52,983 bases of DNA from an uncultured Clostridia bacterium (GCA_947631325.1 CANRKX010000005.1:1-52983), one strand, 5' to 3'. Shown: positions 1-9,466, counted from the first letter of the stretch. Notes: generated by a model from the letters alone, not told the origin. Made by a program: numbers and translations.

Positions 1-767
1 ATGGGTTCGGCGCAGGCGAGATAGCCCAACCGCCAACCCGTCATCGCGTACGACTTGGAGACGCCGTTTATGACAATTGTGAGCTCCTTCATGGCGGGCG
101 AGCAGGCGGCTATCGAGAAGTGCTTTTCGCCCCCGTATATGAGCTTTTCGTATATTTCGTCGGAGAGGACGAGGATTTCGTGCCTTTCGCACACCTCGGC
201 AATCTTTCTTATCTCGCTCTCCACGTACACCGCGCCCGTGGGATTGGAGGGGGTGTTGAAGATGAGCATCTTCGTCTTGGGAGTTATCGCTTGCTCGAGC
301 TGCTCAGCCGTCATCTTATAGCCGCTCTCCCTCGTCGTCTTTACATAGACGGGCACGCCGCCGCAGCTCTTGACGACCTCGGGATAGGTCAACCAATAGG
401 GCGAGGGGATAATCACCTCGTCGCCGTCCTCTATCGTGGCGAATATCGCGTTGAAGATGGAGTGCTTGGCGCCGTTGGAAATTATTATCTGCGAGGGAGA
501 ATAGTCGAGATTGTTGTCCTCTTTGAACTTCTTGCAGACAGCCTTTTTGAGGGCGGGCAGACCCGCCGCGGCGACGTACTTCGTGTAGCCCTTATCGAGG
601 GCGTCCTTCGCCGCGTCTATTATGTGCGACGGGGTGTTGAAGTCGGGCTCGCCCACGCCGAAGTTGATGACGCGCTCGCCCGCGGCTTTGAGTTCGTTCG
701 CCTTTGCCGAGATTGCAAGGGTCATGCTCGGCGCAATCGCCGCGACCCTCTTTGAGACCTTTATCAT
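1..767 (-). CDS. Pyridoxal-phosphate aminotransferase class I/II (aspartate aminotransferase-like), 3' end truncated by window edge
   Basis: Minus-strand reading from ATG at 767: MIKVSKRVAAIAPSMTLAISAKANELKAAGERVINFGVGEPDFNTP...; near the window edge NGVSKSYAMTGWRLGYLACAEP, the PLP-lysine motif. RBS ggaggt just upstream. Confidence 0.9.
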   Translation of the reverse strand, partial: MIKVSKRVAAIAPSMTLAISAKANELKAAGERVINFGVGEPDFNTPSHIIDAAKDALDKGYTKYVAAAGLPALKKAVCKKFKEDNNLDYSPSQIIISNGAKHSIFNAIFATIEDGDEVIIPSPYWLTYPEVVKSCGGVPVYVKTTRESGYKMTAEQLEQAITPKTKMLIFNTPSNPTGAVYVESEIRKIAEVCERHEILVLSDEIYEKLIYGGEKHFSIAACSPAMKELTIVINGVSKSYAMTGWRLGYLACAEP

Positions 768-951
768 AGCAGTACCTCCCCCGCTCGCGCGGTATTCCGA
801 TTTTTTACCGTTTAAGTATACATTATACGCGCGCAATTTGCAATTGTTTGAAATAAAAATGCAGAGCGCGCCCGTTTTTGTGAATAATATAAATTTTTAT
901 GATAGTTTTTTATTATTTTACAGGCGGTGTTTTTAAGATTTTTGCCCCTCT

Positions 952-2955
952 TCAATTCAGAATGACGTCTTTTAACGCGCCGTACTTTTCGGCGGCGATT
1001 TTGCGGAGATTTTCGTCCGCGCCCCTTAAAAACGCCTCGTCGGAGACAGCCTTTGCCGTAAATATGACGCTGACGGGGAATTTTAAGTTTTTGAGTTCGG
1101 TCAGGATATGCCCACTCTGCCGCGTGCCCATGAAGTCTCCCCCGCCGCGCAATTTTAAGTCGGCTTCGGCAATTTCGAAGCCGTCCGCGCTGTTCTTTAT
1201 GACCGACAGCCGCTCGCGCGAGTCGGGAGAGTCGTTGCCCATCAAAAGGAAGCAATAGCTCTTTTTATCCCCCCTGCCCACTCTGCCGCGGAGCTGGTGG
1301 AGCTGGGCGAGACCGAACCTTTCGGCGTTGTAGATTATTATGGTGGTCGCCTCGGGCACGTCCACTCCCACCTCTATGACCGTGGTGGAAACGAGGCAGT
1401 CGTACCCCTCGCCCTTGAACTCCTCCATTACCCTGTTCTTCTCGGCTTCCTTCATCTTGCCGTGCAACAATCCCACCTTTAAACTTGGCAGGCGTCGTTT
1501 AACCTCGTCATATATCTCGGTGACCGACGACAGCGTGCCCTCGTCGTCGCCCTCAATCCTCGGGCAAACGAAATAGGTCTTTTCCCCCTCTTTCGCCCTC
1601 TCCGCGACATAGCCGAACATGTCGTCGTACTTCCTTTCGGGAATTATCGCCGTGGTGATGGGCAGGCGGCTTTGGGGCTTATCCTTTATGGTGGTGACGT
1701 CGAGGTCGCCGTAAAATATGAGCGAGAGAGTGCGGGGGATGGGAGTCGCGCTCATGACGAGCATATCGCACCCCTCGCCCTTTTGGGTGAGCGACGAACG
1801 CTGCGCCACGCCGAAGCGGTGCTGTTCGTCGCAGACCACGAAGGAAAGGTTGGAAAACTCCACGTCGTCCTGTATGAGGGCGTGGGTGCCGCAGACGATG
1901 GATATCTGCCCGCCCGCTATATACGCCTTTATTTTTCTCTTCTCAGCGGCGGGCGTCGAGCCCGTCAGGGTTGCGACGGGAAAATCGGGAAAGTACTTCT
2001 GAATTAATGCCGCGTTCTGCCGCGCGAGCACCTCGGTGGGGGCGATCATCGCCGCCTGATAGCCCGAGGAGACAGCCATGAATATCCCCGCGAGGGCGAC
2101 AGCCGTCTTGCCGCAGCCGACGTCGCCCTGAAGGAGCCTGTTCATTATGTGCGGGGACTTTATATTTTCGAATATCTCGTCCACCGCCGCCCGCTGACCT
2201 TGGGTGAAGGGGAAGGGAAACCTCTTTATGAATTCTTCAAGCTGTTCCCTCGTCACCGAATAGCGGTTTAAGCGCGCCTCGTCCCTGCCCCCCTTTATGA
2301 CTTTAAAGGCAGATATCAAAAGAAAATATTCCTCGAGCGCAATCCTCTCCGAAGCCCTCTTTATGTCCTCTTCGGACGTTGGGGAATGGAGTTTTTCAAA
2401 CGCCTCCTTTAAGGGCTGCAAATTGTACTTTTTTGCGATTGGTTGGGGGATATATGAGGGGCAATCCACCTTTGAAAGGGCGTTTTTTATTGCCGTTCTG
2501 ACCGCCCCCTGCGTAAGATTCCCCGACAGCGGATAGACGGGAATAATGCCCTTTAACCTTACGGCGTTGTCGGCGTTCTCAAACGAGGGGTTTACCATGC
2601 GGCAGCCCATGCCGTACTTGTTTTCCACCCTGCCGTAAAAAAGGTAGTTGCCCGGCTTTAACCGCGAAATTATATAGGGCTGATTGAACCAAATGGCGGT
2701 GAACAAAAAGCCCTGCTGCTGGCACAGAGCCTTGACATAGGGGTGCCTCGAATACTTGTTGGTCTCTACGTTCAACACCTCGCATGCCGTGAGCAACACG
2801 TCGTTGTGATAGGCGAATTTGAGGGGGGTGACCTTCCTTAAATCGAGGAAGTCGCGTGGATATAGCCTTATGAGCTGTTCCGCCGTATATATATTGAGTT
2901 TGTTGAAGTCCTTCTCCCTGTTTGAGGAGATTGACTTTACGTCTGTAAGCCGCAT
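952..2955 (-). CDS. recG: ATP-dependent DNA helicase RecG
   Basis: ORF 952..3000, likely start MRLTDVKSI at 2955. Motifs LLQGDVGCGKTAVA, CDEQHRFGVAQR, MSATPIPRTL, QLRGRVGRG. Confidence 0.93.
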   Translation of the reverse strand: MRLTDVKSISSNREKDFNKLNIYTAEQLIRLYPRDFLDLRKVTPLKFAYHNDVLLTACEVLNVETNKYSRHPYVKALCQQQGFLFTAIWFNQPYIISRLKPGNYLFYGRVENKYGMGCRMVNPSFENADNAVRLKGIIPVYPLSGNLTQGAVRTAIKNALSKVDCPSYIPQPIAKKYNLQPLKEAFEKLHSPTSEEDIKRASERIALEEYFLLISAFKVIKGGRDEARLNRYSVTREQLEEFIKRFPFPFTQGQRAAVDEIFENIKSPHIMNRLLQGDVGCGKTAVALAGIFMAVSSGYQAAMIAPTEVLARQNAALIQKYFPDFPVATLTGSTPAAEKRKIKAYIAGGQISIVCGTHALIQDDVEFSNLSFVVCDEQHRFGVAQRSSLTQKGEGCDMLVMSATPIPRTLSLIFYGDLDVTTIKDKPQSRLPITTAIIPERKYDDMFGYVAERAKEGEKTYFVCPRIEGDDEGTLSSVTEIYDEVKRRLPSLKVGLLHGKMKEAEKNRVMEEFKGEGYDCLVSTTVIEVGVDVPEATTIIIYNAERFGLAQLHQLRGRVGRGDKKSYCFLLMGNDSPDSRERLSVIKNSADGFEIAEADLKLRGGGDFMGTRQSGHILTELKNLKFPVSVIFTAKAVSDEAFLRGADENLRKIAAEKYGALKDVILN

Positions 2956-3048
2956 ATTCCACCGATATTTAAAAGGGCTTCGCAAAGTCGAACGCAACAT
3001 ACGGCGCAGCTTTGGGAAACCCTTTTTAGATACTTAACTTCTGAAACG

Positions 3049-4707
3049 TTATTCGAGGGATACCATGTAGTAGTACACGGGCTGCCCGCCGTAATGGAAA
3101 TCGACGTCGCAGTCGGGATAGGCTTCGGATATCTTGCCCGCAAGCTTCTCGGCGTCCTCCTCTTCAACCCCCTCGCCGTAGTAGAGGGTAATCATCTCGT
3201 GGTCGTCGTTTTTGAGGGCTTTGACGAGCTTTAAAGTCGTCTCCTCAATGTTGTCGCCCTTGGCGAGGATGCGCTTGTTGTCGAGACCTATGATATCGCC
3301 CTCTTTCAATTTGAAGCCGTTCATCGTCGTCTCGCGGACGGCGTAAGTCACCTGACCCGACGACACGTTGTCTATGGCGTGGGTCATGTTGGTCTTGTTT
3401 TCGGGAACGGAAGCTTCGGGGTTGAAGGCAAGCGCAGCCGCAAAGCCCTGCGGCACGTTCTTGGTGGGAATGACGTGAATGGTGCGCTTGTTGACGAGCG
3501 CCTTTGCCTGCTCCGCCGCCAAAATGACGTTGGAGTTGTTGGGGAACACAAAGACGTTGGAGGCGTTTATCTTCTGCACCGCGTCGGCTATGTCCTGCGC
3601 CGAGGGGTTCATGGTCTGACCGCCCTCTATCACCCTGTCGCACATCAAATCCTTGAAAATCTCTTCAAGACCGCTGCCCGCGCATATTGCGAGCATGCCC
3701 ATCTCCTTCTTCTCGGCTTCGAGCTTGGCTTTGAGGGCGCGGTTCTCCTCGAGCATGTTCTCAATCTTTATCCTGTCGAGCTCGCCGAGTTCGAGAGCGT
3801 AAGTTAGGGCAATGCCGGGGGTGTTGGTGTGGACGTGCACCTTTATCAATTCGAGGTCGCCAATACAGATGACGCTGTCGCCTATCTGCATGAGCTTTTC
3901 TTTGAGCTTGTCGATATCGGCAAGGGTGGTCATCTGCTTTAAATTTATGATGAAGAACTCGGTGCAATAGGCAAATTCGATATCGCCCAAGTCGAGATTT
4001 ATGATGTCGGAGTTGTCGCCGAATACGTCCTCGTCGCTCTTGCCCTTATCTGCCTGCACGTCGGTGGGGATTTCGCCCAATTCCGCCGTGTCGCCCGAGA
4101 GCGCCGCCAAAAAGCCGCGCATTATGGTCATGAGACCTACGCCGCCCGAGTCGACGACGCCCGCCTTCTTCAATACGGGCAGAAGTTCGGGGGTGCGGGC
4201 GAGGGCTTCGTCGCCCACTTCAATGAGGGCTGTCAGAAATTCGACGAAGTCCTTGTGCTTTGAAGCAAGCTTGCCCGCCGACTCGCTCATGAGCCTTACG
4301 ACGGTCAATATGGTGCCCTCTTTGGGTATGGAGACGGCGCCGTATGCAACCTTGGTGCCCGCTTCCATCGCCTTTGCGAAGGTCTTGGTGTCAAAACTGT
4401 CCTTGGTGTCCTTTATGACCGAACATATGCCGCGGAAGATCTGCGAGGAAATGACGCCCGAGTTCCCCCTTGCGCCCTTTAACGCGCCCTTCGAGACTGC
4501 GTCGCATATTTCCTGAAAGCGGTTTGAGGTGCAGGCGTTCATCTCGCGCACGGCAGACTGCAAGGTGAGCGACATGTTGGTGCCCGTATCTCCGTCGGGC
4601 ACGGGGAAGACGTTCAACGCGTCCACCTTTGCCCTGTTTATTTCAAGCATTCTTGCGCCCGAGGCAACCATTTTGCGGAACTCGGTGCTGTTGACTGTTT
4701 TTTGCAT
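3049..4707 (-). CDS. fakA: DAK2 domain/DegV-like C-terminal protein (FakA/YloV family fatty acid kinase catalytic subunit)
   Basis: N-terminal VDALNVFPVPDGDTGTNMSLT and GARGNSGVISSQIFRG (DAK2); adjacent to Asp23-family gene as in yloU-yloV. Confidence 0.88.
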   Translation of the reverse strand: MQKTVNSTEFRKMVASGARMLEINRAKVDALNVFPVPDGDTGTNMSLTLQSAVREMNACTSNRFQEICDAVSKGALKGARGNSGVISSQIFRGICSVIKDTKDSFDTKTFAKAMEAGTKVAYGAVSIPKEGTILTVVRLMSESAGKLASKHKDFVEFLTALIEVGDEALARTPELLPVLKKAGVVDSGGVGLMTIMRGFLAALSGDTAELGEIPTDVQADKGKSDEDVFGDNSDIINLDLGDIEFAYCTEFFIINLKQMTTLADIDKLKEKLMQIGDSVICIGDLELIKVHVHTNTPGIALTYALELGELDRIKIENMLEENRALKAKLEAEKKEMGMLAICAGSGLEEIFKDLMCDRVIEGGQTMNPSAQDIADAVQKINASNVFVFPNNSNVILAAEQAKALVNKRTIHVIPTKNVPQGFAAALAFNPEASVPENKTNMTHAIDNVSSGQVTYAVRETTMNGFKLKEGDIIGLDNKRILAKGDNIEETTLKLVKALKNDDHEMITLYYGEGVEEEDAEKLAGKISEAYPDCDVDFHYGGQPVYYYMVSLE

Positions 4708-4760
4708 GGTACTCCTTAATTTATATAACGCAATAAAGCCCCGACCAAATTATTATAAGG

Positions 4761-5111
4761 TCAAAGCTTTACCCCTATGACGTTGACGTTCACGGTATCC
4801 ACTATCATACCCGTGAAGCGTTCAACCCTGTATTTAATGCTCTCTTTAAGCGACTCGGCGACGGCGTTTATGGAGACGCCGTACTTTATTATGACGCTTA
4901 CGTCGATAAAAATCCTGTCGCCGTTTGTCGTAACTTTTATTCCCCTGCCGTCGGGCTGTTTTTTAAGTAGCTCGCCAAGCGAATCGGAAAGCTTGCGGGA
5001 AACGGTATCGACAATACCGTAACATTCGAGGGCGGCGTTCTTTGCCACCTTCGCTATCGCGGAATCGGATATTGAAATTTTCCCGTATACGTTGCTCGTG
5101 TTAACTGACAT
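4761..5111 (-). CDS. Asp23/Gls24 family envelope stress response protein (YloU-like)
   Basis: 116 aa; GKISISDSAIAKVAKNAALECYGIV...IDVSVIIKYGVSINAVAESLKESIKYRVE. Confidence 0.85.
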   Translation of the reverse strand: MSVNTSNVYGKISISDSAIAKVAKNAALECYGIVDTVSRKLSDSLGELLKKQPDGRGIKVTTNGDRIFIDVSVIIKYGVSINAVAESLKESIKYRVERFTGMIVDTVNVNVIGVKL

Positions 5112-5243
5112 AATTTCTCCCGTCTGACTGTTATTTTATACCATTGAAAAGGATTTTGCAAGTATTTCCCGACAAATATCTTGATTTCGTACATTTATTT
5201 TGCGGTTTATGCAAATTTTTTAAAAGTTTGCCTTGATTTTTGA

Positions 5244-5272
5244 TTGATTTTTTTGAAAAGCCGTGATATATT
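5244..5272 (+). promoter_or_regulatory. Sigma-A promoter for rpmB (TTGATT-N17-TATATT)
   Basis: TTGATT 5244-5249, 17-nt spacer, TATATT 5267-5272. Confidence 0.65.
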
Positions 5273-5279
5273 TAGAAAG

Positions 5280-5303
5280 GTCGTAATCTTTTACGGCTTT
5301 TTT
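5280..5303 (+). terminator. Terminator-like hairpin in the 5' leader of rpmB
   Basis: GTCGTAA-tctt-TTACGGC followed by TTTTTT, between the promoter and the rpmB RBS. Confidence 0.5.
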
Positions 5304-5335
5304 AATCGGACAATTATCCACGGAGGTGTAAAAAT

Positions 5336-5518
5336 ATGTCGAGAGTTTGCAGCGTATGCGGAAAGGGACAGACTTCGGGCAACAACGTCAGCCATTCCAA
5401 GAGAAGGACGAGAAGGACGTTCAAGGCAAACGTACAGAAAGTTTCCTACATTTCGGAAGGAAAGCAGGTGACGGGGTACGTCTGCGCGAGGTGCCTTAAA
5501 ACCGTCGAGAGAGTTTAA
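5336..5518 (+). CDS. rpmB: 50S ribosomal protein L28
   Basis: MSRVCSVCGKGQTSGNNVSHSKRRTRRTFKANVQKV...; RBS ggaggtg. Confidence 0.95.
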   Translation: MSRVCSVCGKGQTSGNNVSHSKRRTRRTFKANVQKVSYISEGKQVTGYVCARCLKTVERV

Positions 5519-5540
5519 AGTTCTTTAAGCTCCCCCTTTT

Positions 5541-5569
5541 AAGCGTGCTTTTATAAGGGCGCGCTTTTT
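5541..5569 (+). terminator. Intrinsic terminator downstream of rpmB
   Basis: AAGCGTGC...GCGCGCTT followed by TTTA. Confidence 0.7.
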
Positions 5570-5579
5570 ATTTTACCTA

Positions 5580-5611
5580 AAAATCGCCCCGACAAACAGC
5601 GGGGCGATTTT
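5580..5611. terminator. Bidirectional terminator hairpin between converging rpmB and LRR gene
   Basis: AAAATCGCCCC gacaaacagc GGGGCGATTTT, 11-bp stem. Confidence 0.75.
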
Positions 5612-5735
5612 CAATTTGCCGAGCCCTCTTTATCGGGGAACTCGGTGTGAACGATTACATATTCCGATGCCGAAACGCTCTCTTTCAACAATTCCAAGTC
5701 ATGTTGGGAAGCGCGATAAACGCTCACTACAGGTT

Positions 5736-6788
5736 TTACGGCTTATAGGGGCTGTTGAAGGTGAAAGAGGAATTCAAAAGAGGGGAGTTGTCGAAGTTTT
5801 CGCCCTTGACGTCTACGGTCTCGGAGACGACGTCTACGGCTGCCCACTCCTCTTCGCTGCCCGCATAATACACGTATTTCAAGGCGGAGTCGTGGTGGAA
5901 GGCGTGTCCGCAATAAAAGTCGCCGTTATCCTTGAACTTCGCGCCCCCGACCTTTTTTAAGGAACGGGGAAGATAGACTGTTTCGAGGGCGGTGCAGGAG
6001 CCGAACGCCCCCTCTCCCACCGTCGCTATCCCCTCGCCGAGGACGGCAAGGCTCAAAGAAGTGCAGCTGTGGAAGGCGGCGCAACCTATCGCGGGGATTA
6101 CCGTGGGGTCGCTTTTGCCCTCTTCGACGGTCTCGGTATCGTGCATGCCGTCGGGAAGAATAATCTTTTCAAGGCTGTCGCAGAGGTAGAAACACCGCTC
6201 GCCTATGGAAATCAGGGTGGACGGAAGATTAATATTTTCTATTTCGGCGCAGTTCTCGAAAGCCTGCGCGCCGATACTTTCCACCCCCTCGGGGAGGGTT
6301 ACCAAGCTCAGCGACGCACACTGGCAGAAGGCGAGCGGACCTATTTGCTTTACGCCCGCGGGAACTTTAATTGAGCTCAGCGCGGAGTAGGCGAAACAGC
6401 CGCGGGGGATCTCTTCAAGCTCTATCCCCTCTTCAAACACCACCTCGTTGAGAGAGGGCATGTAGGCGAACGCGCCCGCGCCAATCCTTTCGACGGTGGC
6501 GGGGATTGTGAGTTTGGTTATATCGGTGCCCGAAAAGCCCGAGACGGCTATCTCCTTGACGGGGGCGTAATTTTCGGTGCCCTCTTCGCCGTAATAGGCG
6601 GGAATGGAAACTTCGCCCTTGACCCCCTTGGTAAAGCCCGTGACGGAGGCTATATAGTACTTTGCGCCGCTGTCGTCCTCGGCGAGGGTATAAGCCGTCT
6701 CGCCCGAACAGCCCGAAAACGCGGGGACGAACGCCGCGCACGTCGTCGCCGCAAGAATGAGGGCGGCTACTTTAAACGCTCTTTTCAT
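5736..6788 (-). CDS. Leucine-rich repeat (BspA-like, LRR_5) lipoprotein
   Basis: Signal peptide with lipobox FSGC; repeated units such as LTIPATVERIGAGAFAYMPSLNEVVF and LPEGVESIGAQAFENCAEIENINLPSTL. Confidence 0.88.
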   Translation of the reverse strand: MKRAFKVAALILAATTCAAFVPAFSGCSGETAYTLAEDDSGAKYYIASVTGFTKGVKGEVSIPAYYGEEGTENYAPVKEIAVSGFSGTDITKLTIPATVERIGAGAFAYMPSLNEVVFEEGIELEEIPRGCFAYSALSSIKVPAGVKQIGPLAFCQCASLSLVTLPEGVESIGAQAFENCAEIENINLPSTLISIGERCFYLCDSLEKIILPDGMHDTETVEEGKSDPTVIPAIGCAAFHSCTSLSLAVLGEGIATVGEGAFGSCTALETVYLPRSLKKVGGAKFKDNGDFYCGHAFHHDSALKYVYYAGSEEEWAAVDVVSETVDVKGENFDNSPLLNSSFTFNSPYKP

Positions 6789-6877
6789 AACTTCATCATT
6801 GTATCACACGCGCGCGCAAATTGCAAGCGTAATTTATATGGGGTAAAAAGGACGGGCAGGCGGGGATTATATATAGG

Positions 6878-7834
6878 CTATCCGCATACCTCTTTGAATA
6901 CCCTTAAAAAGTTGCCGTAAGCCGCCTTTTCGACTACCCGCGGTGAAATCCCCAAATCACACAGAAAATTCAATAATCGCGGCATATCTTGGGGGCAAAT
7001 TGCCGAAGAGCCCTTTGGAACGCCGTCCCAATCGCTGCCGAAAGAGGGAGTGTCTTCGCCCGCGACGGAGATTATGTGCGCAATGTGCGCGGCGACCGAG
7101 CGCATATCCTTGCCGCCGAGAAATTTATCGTAAAAGTTTACGCCGACCACCCCGCCGCAGTCGGCGATAAGGCGCAAAAGGGGGTCGGTGAGGTTGCGCG
7201 GGTGGGGAAAAAGGGCGTCGGCGCAGGAGTGGCTGGCGACGGCGGGGAGCTTTCTGCCCCGCAAAATTTCATATGCGCCGCCGTCGGAGAGGTGGGATAT
7301 ATCGACGATTATGCCCTCTTCGTCGAGGGCGGCGAGGGCTTTCCTTCCCCTCTCTTTAAGTCCGCGGCTCTCCCGCCTGTTGTCGGGGCGGACGTTGGGA
7401 TATGCCAGAGAATTTTCATTATTCCAGACGAGCGACGCCATTATGACCCCGTCGCCCTTAAGCTTTGAAATCCTCTCAAAATCCCCGCCCGTAAAGCCGA
7501 TATTTTCGGCGGTGAGGGCTAATGAGATGAGATTTTTATTCTTGGCGGCGAGGTAGTCGCCGTAATTTTTGACGGCGCAAAATCCAAAATTTTTTGAAAT
7601 TTTTTTAAAGAGAGACGCCGCCGCAGTGTATTCTGCGGCGGCGTCGCCCTCAACGAACGCCGCAAGGCACTGCAAGGCAATGCCGCCCTTTTTGAGCGTC
7701 CGCAAATTCACCTGCCCCGCAAATGCCCTCGTGAGCGCGTCGCTGTGCAGATCTATCGCGATCTGCGGCACAGAAACCTCAGGACTTTGCGCACGGGCGC
7801 GGGCGGTTTGATGCAGATTATCGTCATTTTTCAC
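6878..7834 (-). CDS. Membrane dipeptidase (peptidase family M19)
   Basis: IDLHSDALTRA; LTAENIGF; VDISHLSDGGAYEIL; VASHSCADALFPHPRNLTDPLLRLIADCGGVVGVNFY; FGSDWDGVP. Confidence 0.9.
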   Translation of the reverse strand: MKNDDNLHQTARARAQSPEVSVPQIAIDLHSDALTRAFAGQVNLRTLKKGGIALQCLAAFVEGDAAAEYTAAASLFKKISKNFGFCAVKNYGDYLAAKNKNLISLALTAENIGFTGGDFERISKLKGDGVIMASLVWNNENSLAYPNVRPDNRRESRGLKERGRKALAALDEEGIIVDISHLSDGGAYEILRGRKLPAVASHSCADALFPHPRNLTDPLLRLIADCGGVVGVNFYDKFLGGKDMRSVAAHIAHIISVAGEDTPSFGSDWDGVPKGSSAICPQDMPRLLNFLCDLGISPRVVEKAAYGNFLRVFKEVCG

Positions 7835-8426
7835 CCCTTACGACTATTAAGAGGGCAACCCCGTCCACCTCAAGATAAGCGGAAGGACTTTCGACCACGT
7901 TGGAAATACCCCTGCACTCGCCGAGCGAAATGTACTCGGGATAGGAATATTTGACCCCTCCGAAATCCATTATATGCAACTTCCCGCCGAAGGGGAACAC
8001 CGAGAAGGTCTTGCCCATATATCCGCCCAACGAAATTCTGCCCGTCTCAACGGTTATAGCGGTGTAATTCGTAATCAGTTCGCAGGCAACTCCCGCAAGA
8101 TGGGCGCGATATATTAGCTGAAGATTGCCCAAGAAGTGGTCGTCGCGGCGACCGCCGCCGCCGTAAATTTCAATCTTCTCCACTCCCTCATTGAGCATTT
8201 TATTGAGGGCTATTTCGCCGTCGGTGAAGTCCTTTTCGGAGGGATAAATCTCCTCCGGCGGGGGATTCGGAGTACAGTCGAGACTATCGAAGTCGCCGAT
8301 ATTTTTATCAATCCTCACCCTGCCCTTCGCCCAATTGTAGGCGCCGTCGCAACAGTAGACGAGAGAGTCGCCAAAATCCATATCGCCCTCATAGGGCTCG
8401 CCGTTTAAAAGTATAATGCCCTTCAT
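7824..8426 (-). CDS. thiN: Thiamine diphosphokinase
   Basis: CDGAYNWAKG, IGDFDSLD, EKDFTDGEIALN, IYGGGGRRDDHFLGNLQL. Confidence 0.87.
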   Translation of the reverse strand: MKGIILLNGEPYEGDMDFGDSLVYCCDGAYNWAKGRVRIDKNIGDFDSLDCTPNPPPEEIYPSEKDFTDGEIALNKMLNEGVEKIEIYGGGGRRDDHFLGNLQLIYRAHLAGVACELITNYTAITVETGRISLGGYMGKTFSVFPFGGKLHIMDFGGVKYSYPEYISLGECRGISNVVESPSAYLEVDGVALLIVVRGEK

Positions 8427-9088
8427 CTCTTTAAGGCGGCAACCGTCGCCGCGGGGTTTGAAGAGCGGAAGAATGCGCTACCCGCCACGATGACGTTGGC
8501 GCCCGCCGCTTTTATGGTCTGCACGTTCTGCTCGGTGACGCCGCCGTCAACCTCGATATCCATGTCCGGACGACCCGAAAGTATGGCATATTCCCGCGCC
8601 TTTTTGATTTTTTCGAGCACTTCGGGGATAAATTTCTGACCGCCGTATCCGGGGAAAACGGACATTAAAAGCACCATGTCGCAAAGGGGAAATACGGGAA
8701 AGATTGCCTCGACGGGGACGTCTGGATTGACGACCGCGCCGCACTTTACGCCCATATCCTTTATGAGACGGAGGGTCTCCTCAAGATAGCTGTCGGATAT
8801 CCTTTTGCACGCCTTGTAGTGGACGGTGATTATGTCCGCGCCCGCGTCGGCGAAAAACTTAATCTGCGTCTTGGGGTGCTCAATCATGAGGTGGCAGTCG
8901 AGGGGAAGTTTTGTGAGGGGGCGGATGTTTTTGACCATCTGACCGCCGAAAGTTATGGGCTCGACAAAGCTGCCGTCCATTACGTCGCAGTGAATGAGGT
9001 CTGCGCCGCTGTCCTCGCAAAGTTTTATAGCTTCTCCCATGCGCGAGAAGTCCGCCGAAAGTATCGACGGAGCAATTTTTATGTTCAT
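8423..9088 (-). CDS. rpe: Ribulose-phosphate 3-epimerase
   Basis: Start MNIKIAPSILSADFSRMGEAI at 9088; HCDVMDGSFVEPITFGG; MSVFPGYGGQKFIPEVLEKI; EVDGGV. Confidence 0.93.
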   Translation of the reverse strand: MNIKIAPSILSADFSRMGEAIKLCEDSGADLIHCDVMDGSFVEPITFGGQMVKNIRPLTKLPLDCHLMIEHPKTQIKFFADAGADIITVHYKACKRISDSYLEETLRLIKDMGVKCGAVVNPDVPVEAIFPVFPLCDMVLLMSVFPGYGGQKFIPEVLEKIKKAREYAILSGRPDMDIEVDGGVTEQNVQTIKAAGANVIVAGSAFFRSSNPAATVAALKR

Positions 9089-9099
9089 AAAATCTCCCG

Positions 9100-9466
9100 A
9101 AAATTTAATTTTGGTGTGAAGTTTATATGTGGGGTGAAAATTGTAGAAATGCCAGCCGCATACCCGATGGGATATTTCGACTTCGACGCGTTCCGCGTCT
9201 CCGCTCAATATGACAGGTTGGGAGAAGCCGCTCCCCCCTGCTCATCACAAGCCTTGCCCATAGGACGCCGCGGTTCGGAGAAACGAGCGAGACAAAATGC
9301 TCATCATAAGCCCTGCTCATCACAAGACGCGGTTCGGAGAAACGAGCGAGACAAGGCGAACGAGCGACGACCGCAGGGAGTGTACAATGAAGTACACGAC
9401 CAAGGCGGAGCGATGTTCAACACAGTATCGCGACGTTTATACGAAGCGCGAAAGCGGGAGCCAGCG
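9100..9466. repeat. Noncoding repeat-rich interval between rpe and rlmN
   Basis: 27-nt unit CGCGGTTCGGAGAAACGAGCGAGACAA twice (9269-9295, 9328-9354); CTCATCA(C/T)AAG three times; GTGTAC aatgaa GTACAC dyad 9380-9397; minus-strand TGTCATATTGAGCGGAG...GTCGAAGTCGAAATATCCC resembles dispersed TGTCATTCTGAGC-type intergenic repeats. Confidence 0.75.

Noticed and set aside
120-755. 211-aa plus-strand ORF
   Set aside because: Antisense to the aminotransferase, whose minus-strand translation has clear family motifs; the high-GC third position keeps antisense frames open.
8423-9208. Upstream-extended rpe start (MSGDAERVEV...)
   Set aside because: The extension translates the intergenic repeat; the family alignment begins at MNIKIAPSILSAD (9088).
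9269-9354. CRISPR array from the repeated 27-nt unit
   Set aside because: Only two copies; the intervening DNA itself contains repeated segments; no cas genes.
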